64,000 nt of DNA from Gemmatimonadota bacterium (GTDB lineage: Bacteria > Gemmatimonadota > Gemmatimonadetes > Longimicrobiales > Gaopeijiaceae), in assembly GCA_027623325.1 (NCBI GenBank), contig JAQBXY010000003.1, positions 124,001 to 188,000 on the forward strand, written 5' to 3'. Both the position numbers and the translations under genes were made by a program. The notes beneath the pieces were generated by a model. That model saw only the letters and a list, made by a program, of their open reading frames with translations, searched no databases and had not been told where the DNA came from. Shown here one piece after another: positions 7,554-16,757 of the stretch (within the stretch, counting starts at the first letter, position 1; every line of letters begins with the position of its first letter).

Positions 7554-9869
7554 ATGACGATCGCAGATACCGGGCACGAATCCGAACGGATCGACTCGGG
7601 CACGGAAGCGAACGATCTCCGTCCGCCGTACAAGGCCGCCGCCATAGCGGGGGGCCTCGTATTCGGGCTGTACGTCCTCACACTCGCCCCGACCACGGCT
7701 TTCTGGGATACGAGCGAGTACATCGCCACGGGCCAGATCCTCGGCATCCCGCACCCCCCGGGCAATCCGCTCTTCGTTGTGCTCGCTCGGGCATGGTCCG
7801 TCCTGCTGGGTGTCTTCGGGATTCCCGTCGCAGTCCGCGTGAATCTCTTCAGCGCCGTCATGAGCGCCGGCGCGCACATGCTCTGGTTTCTGGTCGTCCA
7901 CCACATTCTTCGGTTCTTCTCGAAGGACCGGGTCTTCCGACTCGTAGGTGCCTCGGCAGCCGTCCTGGTCAGCTCCACGGCCTACACGGTATGGAACCAG
8001 TCGAATGTGAACGAGAAGGTCTACACCGTCTCGCTGCTGACCATCGCCCTGCTGTCGTGGCTCGCGTTTCGGTGGCAGGAAAACCTCGGGAAGGGCAAGG
8101 ACGACAACCTGCTGGTCTTGATGGTATTCGTGCTCGCACTAAGCGTGGGCAACCATCTCATGGCCTTCCTGGCCGCCCCGGCGATCGGGTTCTTCATCCT
8201 GTACGTTCACCCCCGCACGCTGCTCAATTGGCGGTTGTACATCGCGGGCGCCGCGGCTCTGATCCTCGGGCTCTCGATCCATCTGTTCTTGCCGATCCGG
8301 GCGGCACTCAGCCCCGTGATCAACGAGGCATCGCCGACGTGCCCCGACATCCCGTCCGCGATCGCAGCCGTCGTCACCTATGGCAAGTCAGGCTGCACCG
8401 CCCTCGCGGAGGCCCTGAATCGCACCCAATACTCGAAGCCCGATCTCATGGTGCGGCAGGCGCCGATATCGTCGCAGCTCGCGAACTATCTGCAGTATTT
8501 CGACTGGCAGTGGGCACGGTCACTCGATGGCGCCTCCACGGTCTTCGCTCGGTTACGGCTGCCGTTCACGATGCTCTTCACCGGCCTCGGCGTGTGGGGC
8601 GCGATCGAGCACGCTCGTCGGGACCGAGCGAGTTTCATCTATCTGGCGACCCTGTTCGGAACGCTCTCGCTGGCCCTCGTCTACTACCTGAACTTCAAGT
8701 ACGGCTATTCGCTCCAGGCGCCAACGGCCGACCGTGCTCTGCACGAGGTCAGAGAGCGAGACTACTTCTTCATCGTGAGCTTCTCGGTCTGGGGGCTCTG
8801 GGCCGGGATGGGCATCGCCACCTTGTGGCGCGAGGCCGCCCTCGAAGCCCGTACCACGCTGCGCAAGGCGAGCCCCATCCTGGGCATCGCATTCCTCCCC
8901 TTGATCCTCAATTGGGGATGGGCCACCCGCTCTTACGACTATGCGGCGCGGGACTGGGCGCACAACCTCCTCATGAGTGTCGAGCCCTATTCGATCCTGT
9001 TCACGAACGGTGACAACGACACGTTCCCGCTCTGGTATCTGCAGGAAGTAGAGGGCATCCGGCGCGACGTGACCGTGATCGTCACGTCCTACCTGAACAC
9101 GGATTGGTACACGCTGCAGCTGAAGGCTCTGACGGCTCCCTGCCCTGAGGGTGTCGATCCGTCCGAGGACTGGACTGTCATTCAGTGCCAGCGGCCGTAC
9201 ACCGCTGAGAATACCGGTGCCGCGTATGTCACGAGTGTCGATCAGGCGGGAACCAGAGTCCCGATCCTTCTCGAGGCGATCGCGGCGCCGACCAAGTCCA
9301 TCATCCCACTGACGGACGAACAAATCGTGCAGGCCTCTCAAGCCTACGCCCCCGTCGATCAGACCGTGACCATTCAGATAGGGAACGTGGCCGCAACGAT
9401 TGCGGGCGGCCAATACCTCGCGCCTTGGCAGCGATTCGCACTGACGCTGATGATCGAATCGATCGACGAGCGACCGATCTACTTCGCTTCGAGCGGTAAC
9501 TCGGCGGTTTCTCTCGGCGTCCAGCCGTATCTCATCCGTCAGGGACTCGCGTTCCGGCTCAACAACGGCCCCCTGTCCGAGGACGAAGAAGGGGAGTTCA
9601 CGCGCCTGGAATCATCACCCTATTCGCCCGTGACCGGTGCGTGGGTCGACGTGCCTAGGACCCAGCAACTCCTCGATGAGGTCTTTGTTCATCGTGAGGG
9701 CATGCCGGACAATTGGGGGCATTGGCCAGACGCGGCGACCATCGGGATTCCGAACTACTACGCGTGGGTCTACCTCTCCCTCGTGCAGTCGGCGCTCCAG
9801 AAGGGCGACACGGAGGCCCTTGATCGGTACCAAAGCAGGGCGGAGGCCTGGTCGACGCTGGGCACTTAG
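7554..9869 (+). CDS. DUF2723 membrane protein, GT-C glycosyltransferase-like
   Basis: A 771-residue integral membrane protein of the DUF2723 family, related to eukaryotic TMEM260 protein O-mannosyltransferases. The first extracytoplasmic loop has the family signature around FWDTSEYIATGQ and IPHPPGNPLF (residues 43-65), where the acidic residue is thought to be catalytic in GT-C folds. About ten hydrophobic helices lie within residues 30-490. A soluble extracytoplasmic domain of about 270 residues follows; it contains GDNDTFPLWYLQEV, a conserved feature of the family. Lipid-linked sugar transfer to a protein or lipid is likely, but donor and acceptor are unknown. The stop overlaps the convergent reductase gene by 4 bases. 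Confidence 0.88.
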   Translation: MTIADTGHESERIDSGTEANDLRPPYKAAAIAGGLVFGLYVLTLAPTTAFWDTSEYIATGQILGIPHPPGNPLFVVLARAWSVLLGVFGIPVAVRVNLFSAVMSAGAHMLWFLVVHHILRFFSKDRVFRLVGASAAVLVSSTAYTVWNQSNVNEKVYTVSLLTIALLSWLAFRWQENLGKGKDDNLLVLMVFVLALSVGNHLMAFLAAPAIGFFILYVHPRTLLNWRLYIAGAAALILGLSIHLFLPIRAALSPVINEASPTCPDIPSAIAAVVTYGKSGCTALAEALNRTQYSKPDLMVRQAPISSQLANYLQYFDWQWARSLDGASTVFARLRLPFTMLFTGLGVWGAIEHARRDRASFIYLATLFGTLSLALVYYLNFKYGYSLQAPTADRALHEVRERDYFFIVSFSVWGLWAGMGIATLWREAALEARTTLRKASPILGIAFLPLILNWGWATRSYDYAARDWAHNLLMSVEPYSILFTNGDNDTFPLWYLQEVEGIRRDVTVIVTSYLNTDWYTLQLKALTAPCPEGVDPSEDWTVIQCQRPYTAENTGAAYVTSVDQAGTRVPILLEAIAAPTKSIIPLTDEQIVQASQAYAPVDQTVTIQIGNVAATIAGGQYLAPWQRFALTLMIESIDERPIYFASSGNSAVSLGVQPYLIRQGLAFRLNNGPLSEDEEGEFTRLESSPYSPVTGAWVDVPRTQQLLDEVFVHREGMPDNWGHWPDAATIGIPNYYAWVYLSLVQSALQKGDTEALDRYQSRAEAWSTLGT

Positions 9870-10834
9870 ATGTCCACCACGATGCCTAGGCCATCGCGCT
9901 CCGACGCGGCCAACACCCGCGCTGCGACCGCGACGTCCTGCACCGCGTTACCGACCGACTTGAAGAACGTGATTTCGTCCTCCGACGTCCGGCCCACCGC
10001 ACGACCCAAGACCACATCACCGATCTCCGCGACCATCACCGCCTCCGTGACCGCACCGTCCGCGATGGGTCCGACGATGTCGCCCGCCTCCTCGAGGATT
10101 GCGGCTCGCTGATCGACGATCACTCGCGCCCGCATCACGAGCGCTGTATCGACCTCCCGCATCGCGGGGGTGAACGACCCGACACCCGTGACGTGTGTAC
10201 CTGGCTCAACCTTCGAGCCGTCGAACACCGGAGTCGAGCTGCTGGTCGCGGCGATGACGATGTCTGCGCCGATGAGCGCCGCGTCAGGATCATCGACGCG
10301 TCGAGCCGTGATCCCAGTCAACTCCGACACGAGTGCGTCTGCGCCGACACCCGTTCGTGATACGATCCGGACCTCGCGGATGGAGCGAACACACCGGACC
10401 GCCTCGAGTTGGGTCCTGGCTTGAACGCCTGCTCCGAAAAGGGCGACGGTCGAGGCATCCTCCCGCGCGAGAAGGTCGGCCGCGAGTCCACCGATCGCTC
10501 CCGTCCGCAACGCCGTTAGCCACGTGCCATCCATCAGAGCGATCGGCCGCCCGGTCACAGGGTCGAGCGCGATGACCACCGCGTGAATGACGGGAAGACC
10601 CAGGTCAGCGTTACCCGGGTTGACCGACACGATCTTGGCGCCTGCCGATGCCGACGCGGGGAGGTGAGCCGGCATGAAGAGGCTGACGCCGTGGTCGGTC
10701 TCGAGCGCGAGGCGAAGTGGTGCCGTCGCCGTGCCATCAGAGAGCGCCGCGAAAGCACCGCGCATCGCGTCGATCGCAGCTGGCATGTCGATCGCGGCCC
10801 GAACGTCGGCCGCCGAGAGGATCCGGATTTGCAT
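9866..10834 (-). CDS. Ornithine cyclodeaminase / mu-crystallin family reductase
   Basis: A 322-residue NAD(P)-binding protein of the ornithine cyclodeaminase/mu-crystallin family. Members act as ornithine cyclodeaminase, alanine dehydrogenase or reductases of cyclic imines such as pyrroline-2-carboxylate. The dinucleotide-binding motif is [17 protein letters not shown] at about 127-143. The family lysine region [12 protein letters not shown] lies near residue 66, and the C-terminal [17 protein letters not shown] is typical. I chose the ATG at 10834 because the fold begins there; the longer upstream frame is arginine/serine-rich. It is divergent from an amino-acid oxidase/ridA pair, which suggests imine or amino-acid metabolism. 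The exact substrate is undecided. Confidence 0.88.
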   Translation of the reverse strand: MQIRILSAADVRAAIDMPAAIDAMRGAFAALSDGTATAPLRLALETDHGVSLFMPAHLPASASAGAKIVSVNPGNADLGLPVIHAVVIALDPVTGRPIALMDGTWLTALRTGAIGGLAADLLAREDASTVALFGAGVQARTQLEAVRCVRSIREVRIVSRTGVGADALVSELTGITARRVDDPDAALIGADIVIAATSSSTPVFDGSKVEPGTHVTGVGSFTPAMREVDTALVMRARVIVDQRAAILEEAGDIVGPIADGAVTEAVMVAEIGDVVLGRAVGRTSEDEITFFKSVGNAVQDVAVAARVLAASERDGLGIVVDI

Positions 10835-10931
10835 GCAGGTCGGGTTCTGTGCAGAGTTGCGCGGAAGGGCGCATGAGCGCCGCTCACATCTTACCCCCAG
10901 AGCACACTTGTCCGCACTTCTTGGAACAGTC

Positions 10932-12098
10932 GTGGTAGTCGGCGCCGGTGTCTTCGGCGCCGCCACCGCGCTCGAGCTTCGGGAGCGCGGGTACGGCGTG
11001 ACACTGATCGACCGCGGTCCCCTCCCGCACCCGGACGCGTCGTCCACGGACATCAGCAAGATGGTCCGCATGGACTATGGGTCGGACGTCTTCTATCACG
11101 AACTCGCCGAAGCGGCCCTCGACGGCTGGGATCGTTGGAACGCTGACTGGCCCGACAGGCTCTATCACGACGACCAGTTCCTCGTGATCACGAAGGGTCT
11201 CATGGAGCCAGGCGGCTTCGAGTACGAGAGCCATCGCGTCTTGCTCGAGCGCGGCTATGCTCCCGAGCGTATCGGCGGTGCGGAGCTATCTCGTAGATGC
11301 CCGGCCTGGAACGGCGATCGCTACCCGGACGGTTACTTGAGTCCAAGAGGCGGATGGGCGGAGAGTGGCGCCGTGGTCGCTCGACTCCTACGACTCTGCC
11401 AGGAGGCCGGCGTCCACTTGGCGACCGCGACGTTCGAGGCGATCGCCGCGACCGGATCACGCGTTCGAGGGGTCCGATCAACCACGGGCGAGACGCTTCC
11501 AGCCGACCACGTGATCGTCTGCGCCGGTGCATGGACTCCTGCAGTGATCCCCTGGCTTCGTGGGACGCTCAAAGCTGTTGCGCAGCCGGTCCTTCACTTC
11601 GGCGTCGAACGGCCGAACGACTTCCGAGGGAGGAGGTTTCCTCCGTTCGCCGCCGACATCTCAGGCAGCGGCTGGTACGGCTTTCCGGCTACCGATGATG
11701 GCCGAGTGAAACTCGGTCATCACGGGAACGGAAGAGAAGTCCATCCCGATCACCCGGGCGAAGTCGACCCACGGCACGTCGAACTCGCCCGAGACTTCTT
11801 GGCGGAGTCGCTCCCTCCACTCGCCGGCGCACCGGTCGTCGGAACGCGCGTCTGCATGTACTGTGACAGCATCGATGGTGACTTGTTGATCGCCCGAGAT
11901 CCCGACCGAGATGGGCTCGTGATCGCCGCGGGTGGGAGTGGTCACGCATTCAAGTTCGCGCCGGTTATCGGTGGTATCGTAGCCGATGTCGCGGAGGGGA
12001 AGGCGAACCGATGGAGTGATCGGTTTGCGTGGAGAACCTCTGGGTCACCCAGAACCGAAGAAGCACGATTCCATTCACCGACAGGAACCGAACGATGA
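10932..12098 (+). CDS. FAD-dependent amino-acid oxidase, sarcosine oxidase type
   Basis: A flavoprotein of about 388 residues, similar to monomeric sarcosine oxidase and N-methyltryptophan oxidase, which oxidise N-methyl or cyclic amino acids to imines with release of H2O2. The N-terminal FAD motif is VVGAGVFGAATALELRERG. Near the C-terminus, RVCMYCDS aligns with the monomeric sarcosine oxidase segment whose cysteine binds FAD covalently. It is followed by GLVIAAGGSGHAFKFAP, the second flavin contact. The start is uncertain: GTG at 10932 or an in-frame TTG at 10908, neither with a good Shine-Dalgarno sequence. The stop overlaps the ridA start in ATGA, so the two are translationally coupled. 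Confidence 0.85.
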   Translation: MVVGAGVFGAATALELRERGYGVTLIDRGPLPHPDASSTDISKMVRMDYGSDVFYHELAEAALDGWDRWNADWPDRLYHDDQFLVITKGLMEPGGFEYESHRVLLERGYAPERIGGAELSRRCPAWNGDRYPDGYLSPRGGWAESGAVVARLLRLCQEAGVHLATATFEAIAATGSRVRGVRSTTGETLPADHVIVCAGAWTPAVIPWLRGTLKAVAQPVLHFGVERPNDFRGRRFPPFAADISGSGWYGFPATDDGRVKLGHHGNGREVHPDHPGEVDPRHVELARDFLAESLPPLAGAPVVGTRVCMYCDSIDGDLLIARDPDRDGLVIAAGGSGHAFKFAPVIGGIVADVAEGKANRWSDRFAWRTSGSPRTEEARFHSPTGTER

Positions 12099-12472
12099 AA
12101 AAGATCTCGACGACCAACAGTCCGACGCCAGCGGGACACTACAGTCAAGCCGTCGTCTACGGTGGGGTGGTCTATGTCGCGGGTCAGCTCGGCAGCGACC
12201 CGAAGAACCCGGGCGGAGATCCCGGTGACGCCGGGCAGCAGACACGACAGGCGCTTGCCAATGTCGCGGCGATCCTCGAAGCGGCCGGATCACGATTGGA
12301 TTGTGTAATCCAGATGATGATCTACGTCACGGACATCGACATGTGGGGCGAGGTCAATGAGGCGTACGCCGAGGTCATGGGATCGCACAAGCCTGCCCGC
12401 GCGATCGTGCCCGTGAAGAACTTCAAGGACCGGTATGTAATCGAGGTGGTCGCGATCGCAGCGCTGGCGTAG
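12095..12472 (+). CDS. ridA: RidA family enamine/imine deaminase
   Basis: A 125-residue RidA/YjgF/UK114 protein that hydrolyses reactive enamine and imine intermediates to keto products plus ammonia. The family signature appears as GHYSQAVVYGG near residue 15, GQTR-like QQTRQALANVAAILEAAG in the middle and KPARAIVPV near 100. The residue equivalent to the conserved arginine of active RidA falls in this last segment. The ATG at 12095 has AGGAACC upstream and overlaps the oxidase stop (ATGA). The pairing makes biochemical sense: the oxidase yields imines and RidA clears them. A longer frame from 12029 would lie inside the oxidase gene and is not preferred. Confidence 0.92.
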   Translation: MKKISTTNSPTPAGHYSQAVVYGGVVYVAGQLGSDPKNPGGDPGDAGQQTRQALANVAAILEAAGSRLDCVIQMMIYVTDIDMWGEVNEAYAEVMGSHKPARAIVPVKNFKDRYVIEVVAIAALA

Positions 12473-12486
12473 AGCAGCCGGTCGCC

Positions 12487-12810
12487 TCAGACTCTCAGGC
12501 GGGGAAGTGTCATGTTGTCGAGAAAGAGCCGATCCCGACCCGACAGCGACTTCACTCCGTCGATATCGACGAGCCCGAGCAGTCGGACCACCTCTTCCTG
12601 ATTCAGCGGATGCAACCTGGGGAGGGTGATCCCACCCCAACGCTCGCGGTCCTCCTGGTTCCGGACTCCGGAGGAGGAGTAGTGCGAGTTCGGTCCCTCG
12701 ACACGACGGTTCGCAGCAATACGGAGCCGCCGCCAGCGACGATACCACAGCCGCATCGCAACGCCCCCCATCATCATCACGACAACAGCAGGAAGCAGGA
12801 TATTGATCAT
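12487..12810 (-). CDS. Small single-span membrane protein, unknown
   Basis: A 107-residue protein starting MINILLPAVVVMMMGG, with one hydrophobic segment at about 4-20. An arginine-rich stretch (RLWYRRWRRLRIAANRR) follows, which would place the rest in the cytoplasm by the positive-inside rule. The remaining 70 residues are polar, with LPRLHPLNQEEVVRLLGLVD. No family was recognised. The ATG at 12810 gives the membrane segment directly; a GTG 54 bases upstream adds only a glycine/proline-rich stretch. It lies at the 3' side of the SbcCD-like gene, separated by about 150 bases that contain a large inverted repeat. Confidence 0.55.
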   Translation of the reverse strand: MINILLPAVVVMMMGGVAMRLWYRRWRRLRIAANRRVEGPNSHYSSSGVRNQEDRERWGGITLPRLHPLNQEEVVRLLGLVDIDGVKSLSGRDRLFLDNMTLPRLRV

Positions 12811-12878
12811 TTCAGAACTCGGATCCCGACCTACCGGAGCAGCCCCCCGGCCGCCTCCGTACACATATCTGATACGAC

Positions 12879-12924
12879 GGAATTTGGGGGTGAAAGGTTG
12901 CAGAAACCAAGTCCCCCGAATTCC
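12879..12924. repeat. Inverted repeat with 12-bp arms
   Basis: GGAATTTGGGGG at 12879-12890 pairs with CCCCCGAATTCC at 12913-12924 (11 of 12 positions) across a 22-base loop. It lies between the SbcCD-like gene and the small membrane protein gene. It could end the upstream transcript or control the small gene. There is no T-tract on either side. Confidence 0.5.
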
Positions 12925-12963
12925 GCGCGAGGCGGACGCGGTCGACCCAGCGGGGGATACCCG

Positions 12964-15456
12964 CTAAGGGCCCTTGATCTTCGCGGCCGTACTCCCGACA
13001 GGCGATTTGAGCGCTAGTCGGCCGGGGCCCGCCGGCGCTGGTCGGAGAACGGGCCCTGCGAGGGAGCCCTCCTCGCTCACCTCGAGTACGTAGTCGAACA
13101 GTTCCGGGCGCGCGTCCACGGCGTCCCCGCGGCTGAACAGGACGACTCTGGGGATCTCGCGAAGAAGGCTCTTGGCGAGCACGAGCGTGCGAATCCGCGC
13201 CTCCTCGTCGAGGCGATCGAAGGGTTGCTCGAGTGGCAGGCTCGCCACGATCCGACCCTTGGCCCCGATGAGCGAGGCAGCCGCGAGCCGGATCGCGATC
13301 CTCCCCGCCGCCAGATCCTCCTCGGCGAGGGGCAGCAAGACGCCTTCGCTCCCCTGCAGATGCGCGACTCCTCCGTCCCACGTCATGGCAAGTATACGTC
13401 CCCCGGAGATCCGCGAGACGAACCGTGAGGCCCGGTCCAGCAGGACGTCGGTAGCTCGGGTGAGGCGTGCCGCCCGAACCCGCGTCAGCGCCGAGATCAC
13501 GTCCCCTTCCGGTCCTTCGCGAGGAGGATCCGTCGTCGCCCGGGAGCCATCGAGCTCTTGAAGTCGCGCCCGCAGCAACTCGAGACGCTCCGACCCGGCC
13601 TCGAGGGCGGCATGAAGTCTGAACGAGGTTCGTTCGAGTTCTTGCAGGTGTACCGGCTTGGGCTCCAGCTGCTCCCAACGGCTCCGCCACCAACCACCGT
13701 CCTGTACGACGGACTCCCACTCGTCCCGCAGTTCGGTCAGCACTTCCTGGTAATGGCTGTCGAGCACGCGACCACACGTCGGACAGGGAGCCTCCGGCCC
13801 GGAGGCCTCCATCGTTCGAATTCGGCCACGCACCTCTCGGGCGCGGTCCCGGTACGCGTAGAGCGTCGTCTCGGCGTCCTGCCGCTCCCGATGCCAGTCC
13901 ATCGTGGCCACCTCCAGATCGCCATCGACCTCGGTCACATCGGCTCGACTGGACAGCAACTCTCGCTCAGCGGTGCGGAATTCGGCGGCGACCTGCTCGG
14001 GATCGACTCGCACTGCCCCGCGCCGTGGGGGCGCCGGGGGGGGGCTCGCCGGCTCGACCGATGGGGCGTGCGCCCCGAGAGCCTCCAGGGCTGCATCGAC
14101 GAGCCCCAGCCCACGGCTTTCGGCGACCGCGTCGATCGCCCTACGCAAAGCGCCGTCGAGAGTCTCCGAGTCCGCACCGGCCCACCAGCGTGCGATCGCA
14201 CCGTCGGGGCCCGTCCTACCGGCCTCCAGGTAGAGGTCCGCAACGGCCCGGCGGGCCCTCCCACCTCCACCCAGCACCGCGGTCAGGCCCATCGGGATCG
14301 AAGTGCTCACGCGCCCCAGCCCAGGGAGCACACCGTCGAGAGCCTCGACGACACCGTGGGCCTCGTCTTCCGTGCCGCGGTCCGGAATGAGCCCTTGAAC
14401 AATTCGCTCGGTATCCGCACTGCCGGTCCCGCTGCGCCCGAGTTCGGCCAGGACGGATTCGCGCATCAGGCGCGGAGCATCGACAGGCGACCAGGCTTCG
14501 GCCGGAATTCGAAGGTCTCTACCCGCCTCGACCGCGATATGAAGCGCCTCGCTCCGGAGCGTTCGCAGGGGGTCACCCTGCAATGCGAGCAGATCGGCCG
14601 GAGCGGCACCTTGCAAGCGCAGTCGCACGATCTTGTCCGCGATACCGCCCGGGACTTCTCCGGTAACTTCGCGGACCCGACGTCGGAGCCGATCCGGGTC
14701 GCCGTGGCCGACCTTCACCGGAGCTAGTGCGACGACGGGACGCCCCGGGATCGCGTGGAAGCTCACCCTCCCGCTCTCGAGTTCGATGGTCAGGAAGCCC
14801 TTCTCGTCTGCCGCTTCATCCCATGGATCGAGCGCGACCCGTTCGAGAGACCCGGGATACCTGACTCGATCCGAGAGCTTCGTTCGGCGATGCTCGCCCC
14901 CGAGTGCGATGTAGTCCCATTCGCTTGGATCGACGAGGATCCCGCCTTCGCCACCCCGGGGCGCCTCCGCATGCAGCGCCAGGATATTCCATCGCATCCG
15001 CGGGTCGGGATCGGGCAAAGCCGGTGGATGACGCGTGACGGCCCGGTACGGGACTAGAGAGGCGTGGAGGCTCAGGCGTTCGATGAGAATGGACCGCGTG
15101 AGTCCCGTCGCCGCCTCCACGTTCGGGAAGGTGTCGAGCACCGCCAACGCACCCGGATCACCTGGTCGGCGCGGAGTATCGCGCGGACCCGCGACCATGA
15201 GCACAGGAGTGTGCGGCAACGCCACCCGCAGCGCCTCCAGCCCCCGAGCCAGTGCTACGACCGCGCTCGCCGGAGGGTCCGGACGGTCGAAGACGTCCCC
15301 CGCGATGATCACAACATCGGGTCGTAGACGTACCACCTCCTGGCTGGCCCTGTCGAACGCTGCGGCGACATCGCGCTCGCGCATGTCGGTCCCCCGTTCG
15401 ACACGCCCGTAGGCCCGAAACCCGAGGTGAAGGTCGGAGAGGTGCGCGACGATCAC
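12964..15456 (-). CDS. Single-chain SbcD-SbcC-like protein with degraded motifs
   Basis: An 830-residue protein. Residues 1-230 resemble the SbcD/Mre11 phosphoesterase: SDLHLG (7-12), GDVFD (53-57) and LHAE (161-164) are kept, but the NHD motif reads AGPRD (89-93) and the GHxH motif reads GGEHR (186-190). Residues 385-830 look like a shortened SbcC/Rad50. LTAVLGGGGRARRAV (391-405) sits where a Walker A would be but lacks the GKS. Charged helices flank a zinc hook CPTC (558-561), and EQPFDRLDEE near 743-752 resembles a Walker B/D-loop. It may be a DNA-repair-derived structural protein rather than a nuclease. The GTG start at 15456 overlaps the upstream stop (GTGA). It is the third gene of a coupled trio. 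Confidence 0.78.
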   Translation of the reverse strand: MIVAHLSDLHLGFRAYGRVERGTDMRERDVAAAFDRASQEVVRLRPDVVIIAGDVFDRPDPPASAVVALARGLEALRVALPHTPVLMVAGPRDTPRRPGDPGALAVLDTFPNVEAATGLTRSILIERLSLHASLVPYRAVTRHPPALPDPDPRMRWNILALHAEAPRGGEGGILVDPSEWDYIALGGEHRRTKLSDRVRYPGSLERVALDPWDEAADEKGFLTIELESGRVSFHAIPGRPVVALAPVKVGHGDPDRLRRRVREVTGEVPGGIADKIVRLRLQGAAPADLLALQGDPLRTLRSEALHIAVEAGRDLRIPAEAWSPVDAPRLMRESVLAELGRSGTGSADTERIVQGLIPDRGTEDEAHGVVEALDGVLPGLGRVSTSIPMGLTAVLGGGGRARRAVADLYLEAGRTGPDGAIARWWAGADSETLDGALRRAIDAVAESRGLGLVDAALEALGAHAPSVEPASPPPAPPRRGAVRVDPEQVAAEFRTAERELLSSRADVTEVDGDLEVATMDWHRERQDAETTLYAYRDRAREVRGRIRTMEASGPEAPCPTCGRVLDSHYQEVLTELRDEWESVVQDGGWWRSRWEQLEPKPVHLQELERTSFRLHAALEAGSERLELLRARLQELDGSRATTDPPREGPEGDVISALTRVRAARLTRATDVLLDRASRFVSRISGGRILAMTWDGGVAHLQGSEGVLLPLAEEDLAAGRIAIRLAAASLIGAKGRIVASLPLEQPFDRLDEEARIRTLVLAKSLLREIPRVVLFSRGDAVDARPELFDYVLEVSEEGSLAGPVLRPAPAGPGRLALKSPVGSTAAKIKGP

Positions 15457-16757
15457 AGACTCGCTCCCGCCGGCGACGCATGGAAGCCGTCGAGCAGGGC
15501 CGGCCACTCCGGGGCGGTCCCCTTCTTCGTCAGGACTACGACTTCGTCACCGGAGCGATTGGACTCTCTGCGTACTTCGAGGTACGCCCAACCATCCGCT
15601 ACCTCTGGCATTCCAGGCTCAGGAGCCGCAGGGCCCCAGGCCAGGGTCCCGCCGGCCGAGACCAAGTCCAGAAGTCTTCCGCGGGTGGTTCGCGACAACC
15701 CACCCACGACGCCACCGATCGGTGCCAGGGCAGCCGTATCGATCACGACCAGATCGTACGGTGACGCGAGTCGCTCCACGAGATCGTCGAGGTGCCCCAC
15801 CGTAACCCAGAGACGCTCCCCCCGTGCGATCGCCAACTCGGTCTCGAAGTACTCGCGGCCCAATTCCACCACAGCGCCGGTCCGGTCCAAGACGTCGACG
15901 TTCCCGAGGGGATGTTCGCGGAGCACGGTCCGAGCCGCAGACGAGGCTCCACCGCCGATCAGGAGCACACGCCAGGCGACCTCCGGACCGGGCATCGAGG
16001 CACGAATCAGGCTCACGTCCCACGGCACCGGTGCCACCCCTCGGTCGAGTGAGATCGTGCGTCTGATATGATCGCCCTCTCGCAGCACTCGAAGTGCCAG
16101 GTTCGCGATGGGCAGCCGTCGATCTTCGACGCTCACGTCTCCACCACGGACCGCGCGATGGCCACGAACGTCGATCTGCATCCGTGCGCCGAGGACCGAG
16201 CCGAAAACCATGCCCCCGAGCGAAAGCATGACGAGACACCCGAGAAGCAGCGAAGCCGGCATCGGCGCACGGGGAAGGACGAGACCGGTAAAGATGAAGC
16301 CGAGGGCGGCGCCGGCCGCTGCGGAGGCTCCCGGGCCGCGGAGACGCCCACCTGGATCGCTGCTCGACGCTACAGCGATGCCGCCCAGTACGGCTCCCGC
16401 GGCGAGCAGGGGGAGTCCCGCCAGAATCGTGAGCCCGATCCCCTGAGCGATGCGCCCCTCGCTCACTTGGGGGAGAAAGGTCCAGGCCGTGCCGTACAAG
16501 GCGGCCGCGAGGAAGGCCAGCAGACAGAGCAGCCATCGCCGCCTCAAGCGATCTACCAGGTCGGCGCCCGGCGTGGGGGCGCTCCAGAGGCCTGCGGCCA
16601 ACGCGGCACCCTCTACAGCGAGGATCACGGTGAGGGACCGTACAAAACCTGGACCGGTGTACAGCAGAACCGCGACGGCCACCTCCGCGACGATCGCCGC
16701 CGAGGCGCCGACCAGCAAAGAAGGCAGCCACCCGAAGCGGGGAACTCGGGAACTCAT
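15453..16757 (-). CDS. Membrane protein with spermidine-synthase-like domain
   Basis: A 434-residue protein. The N-terminal half (about 5-215) has some six or seven hydrophobic helices. The C-terminal half is a Rossmann methyltransferase-type domain like that of spermidine synthase: WRVLLIGGGASSAARTVL (about 268-285), VDVLDRTGAVVELGREYF, and YDLVVIDTAAL. In true spermidine synthases the first motif is GGGDG; here the aspartate is alanine, so polyamine synthesis is doubtful. Fused membrane/SpeE-like proteins are common but poorly characterised. The ATG at 16757 overlaps the flavin-reductase stop (ATGA), and its own stop overlaps the SbcCD-like start, so the three are translationally coupled. 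Confidence 0.8.
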   Translation of the reverse strand: MSSRVPRFGWLPSLLVGASAAIVAEVAVAVLLYTGPGFVRSLTVILAVEGAALAAGLWSAPTPGADLVDRLRRRWLLCLLAFLAAALYGTAWTFLPQVSEGRIAQGIGLTILAGLPLLAAGAVLGGIAVASSSDPGGRLRGPGASAAAGAALGFIFTGLVLPRAPMPASLLLGCLVMLSLGGMVFGSVLGARMQIDVRGHRAVRGGDVSVEDRRLPIANLALRVLREGDHIRRTISLDRGVAPVPWDVSLIRASMPGPEVAWRVLLIGGGASSAARTVLREHPLGNVDVLDRTGAVVELGREYFETELAIARGERLWVTVGHLDDLVERLASPYDLVVIDTAALAPIGGVVGGLSRTTRGRLLDLVSAGGTLAWGPAAPEPGMPEVADGWAYLEVRRESNRSGDEVVVLTKKGTAPEWPALLDGFHASPAGASL

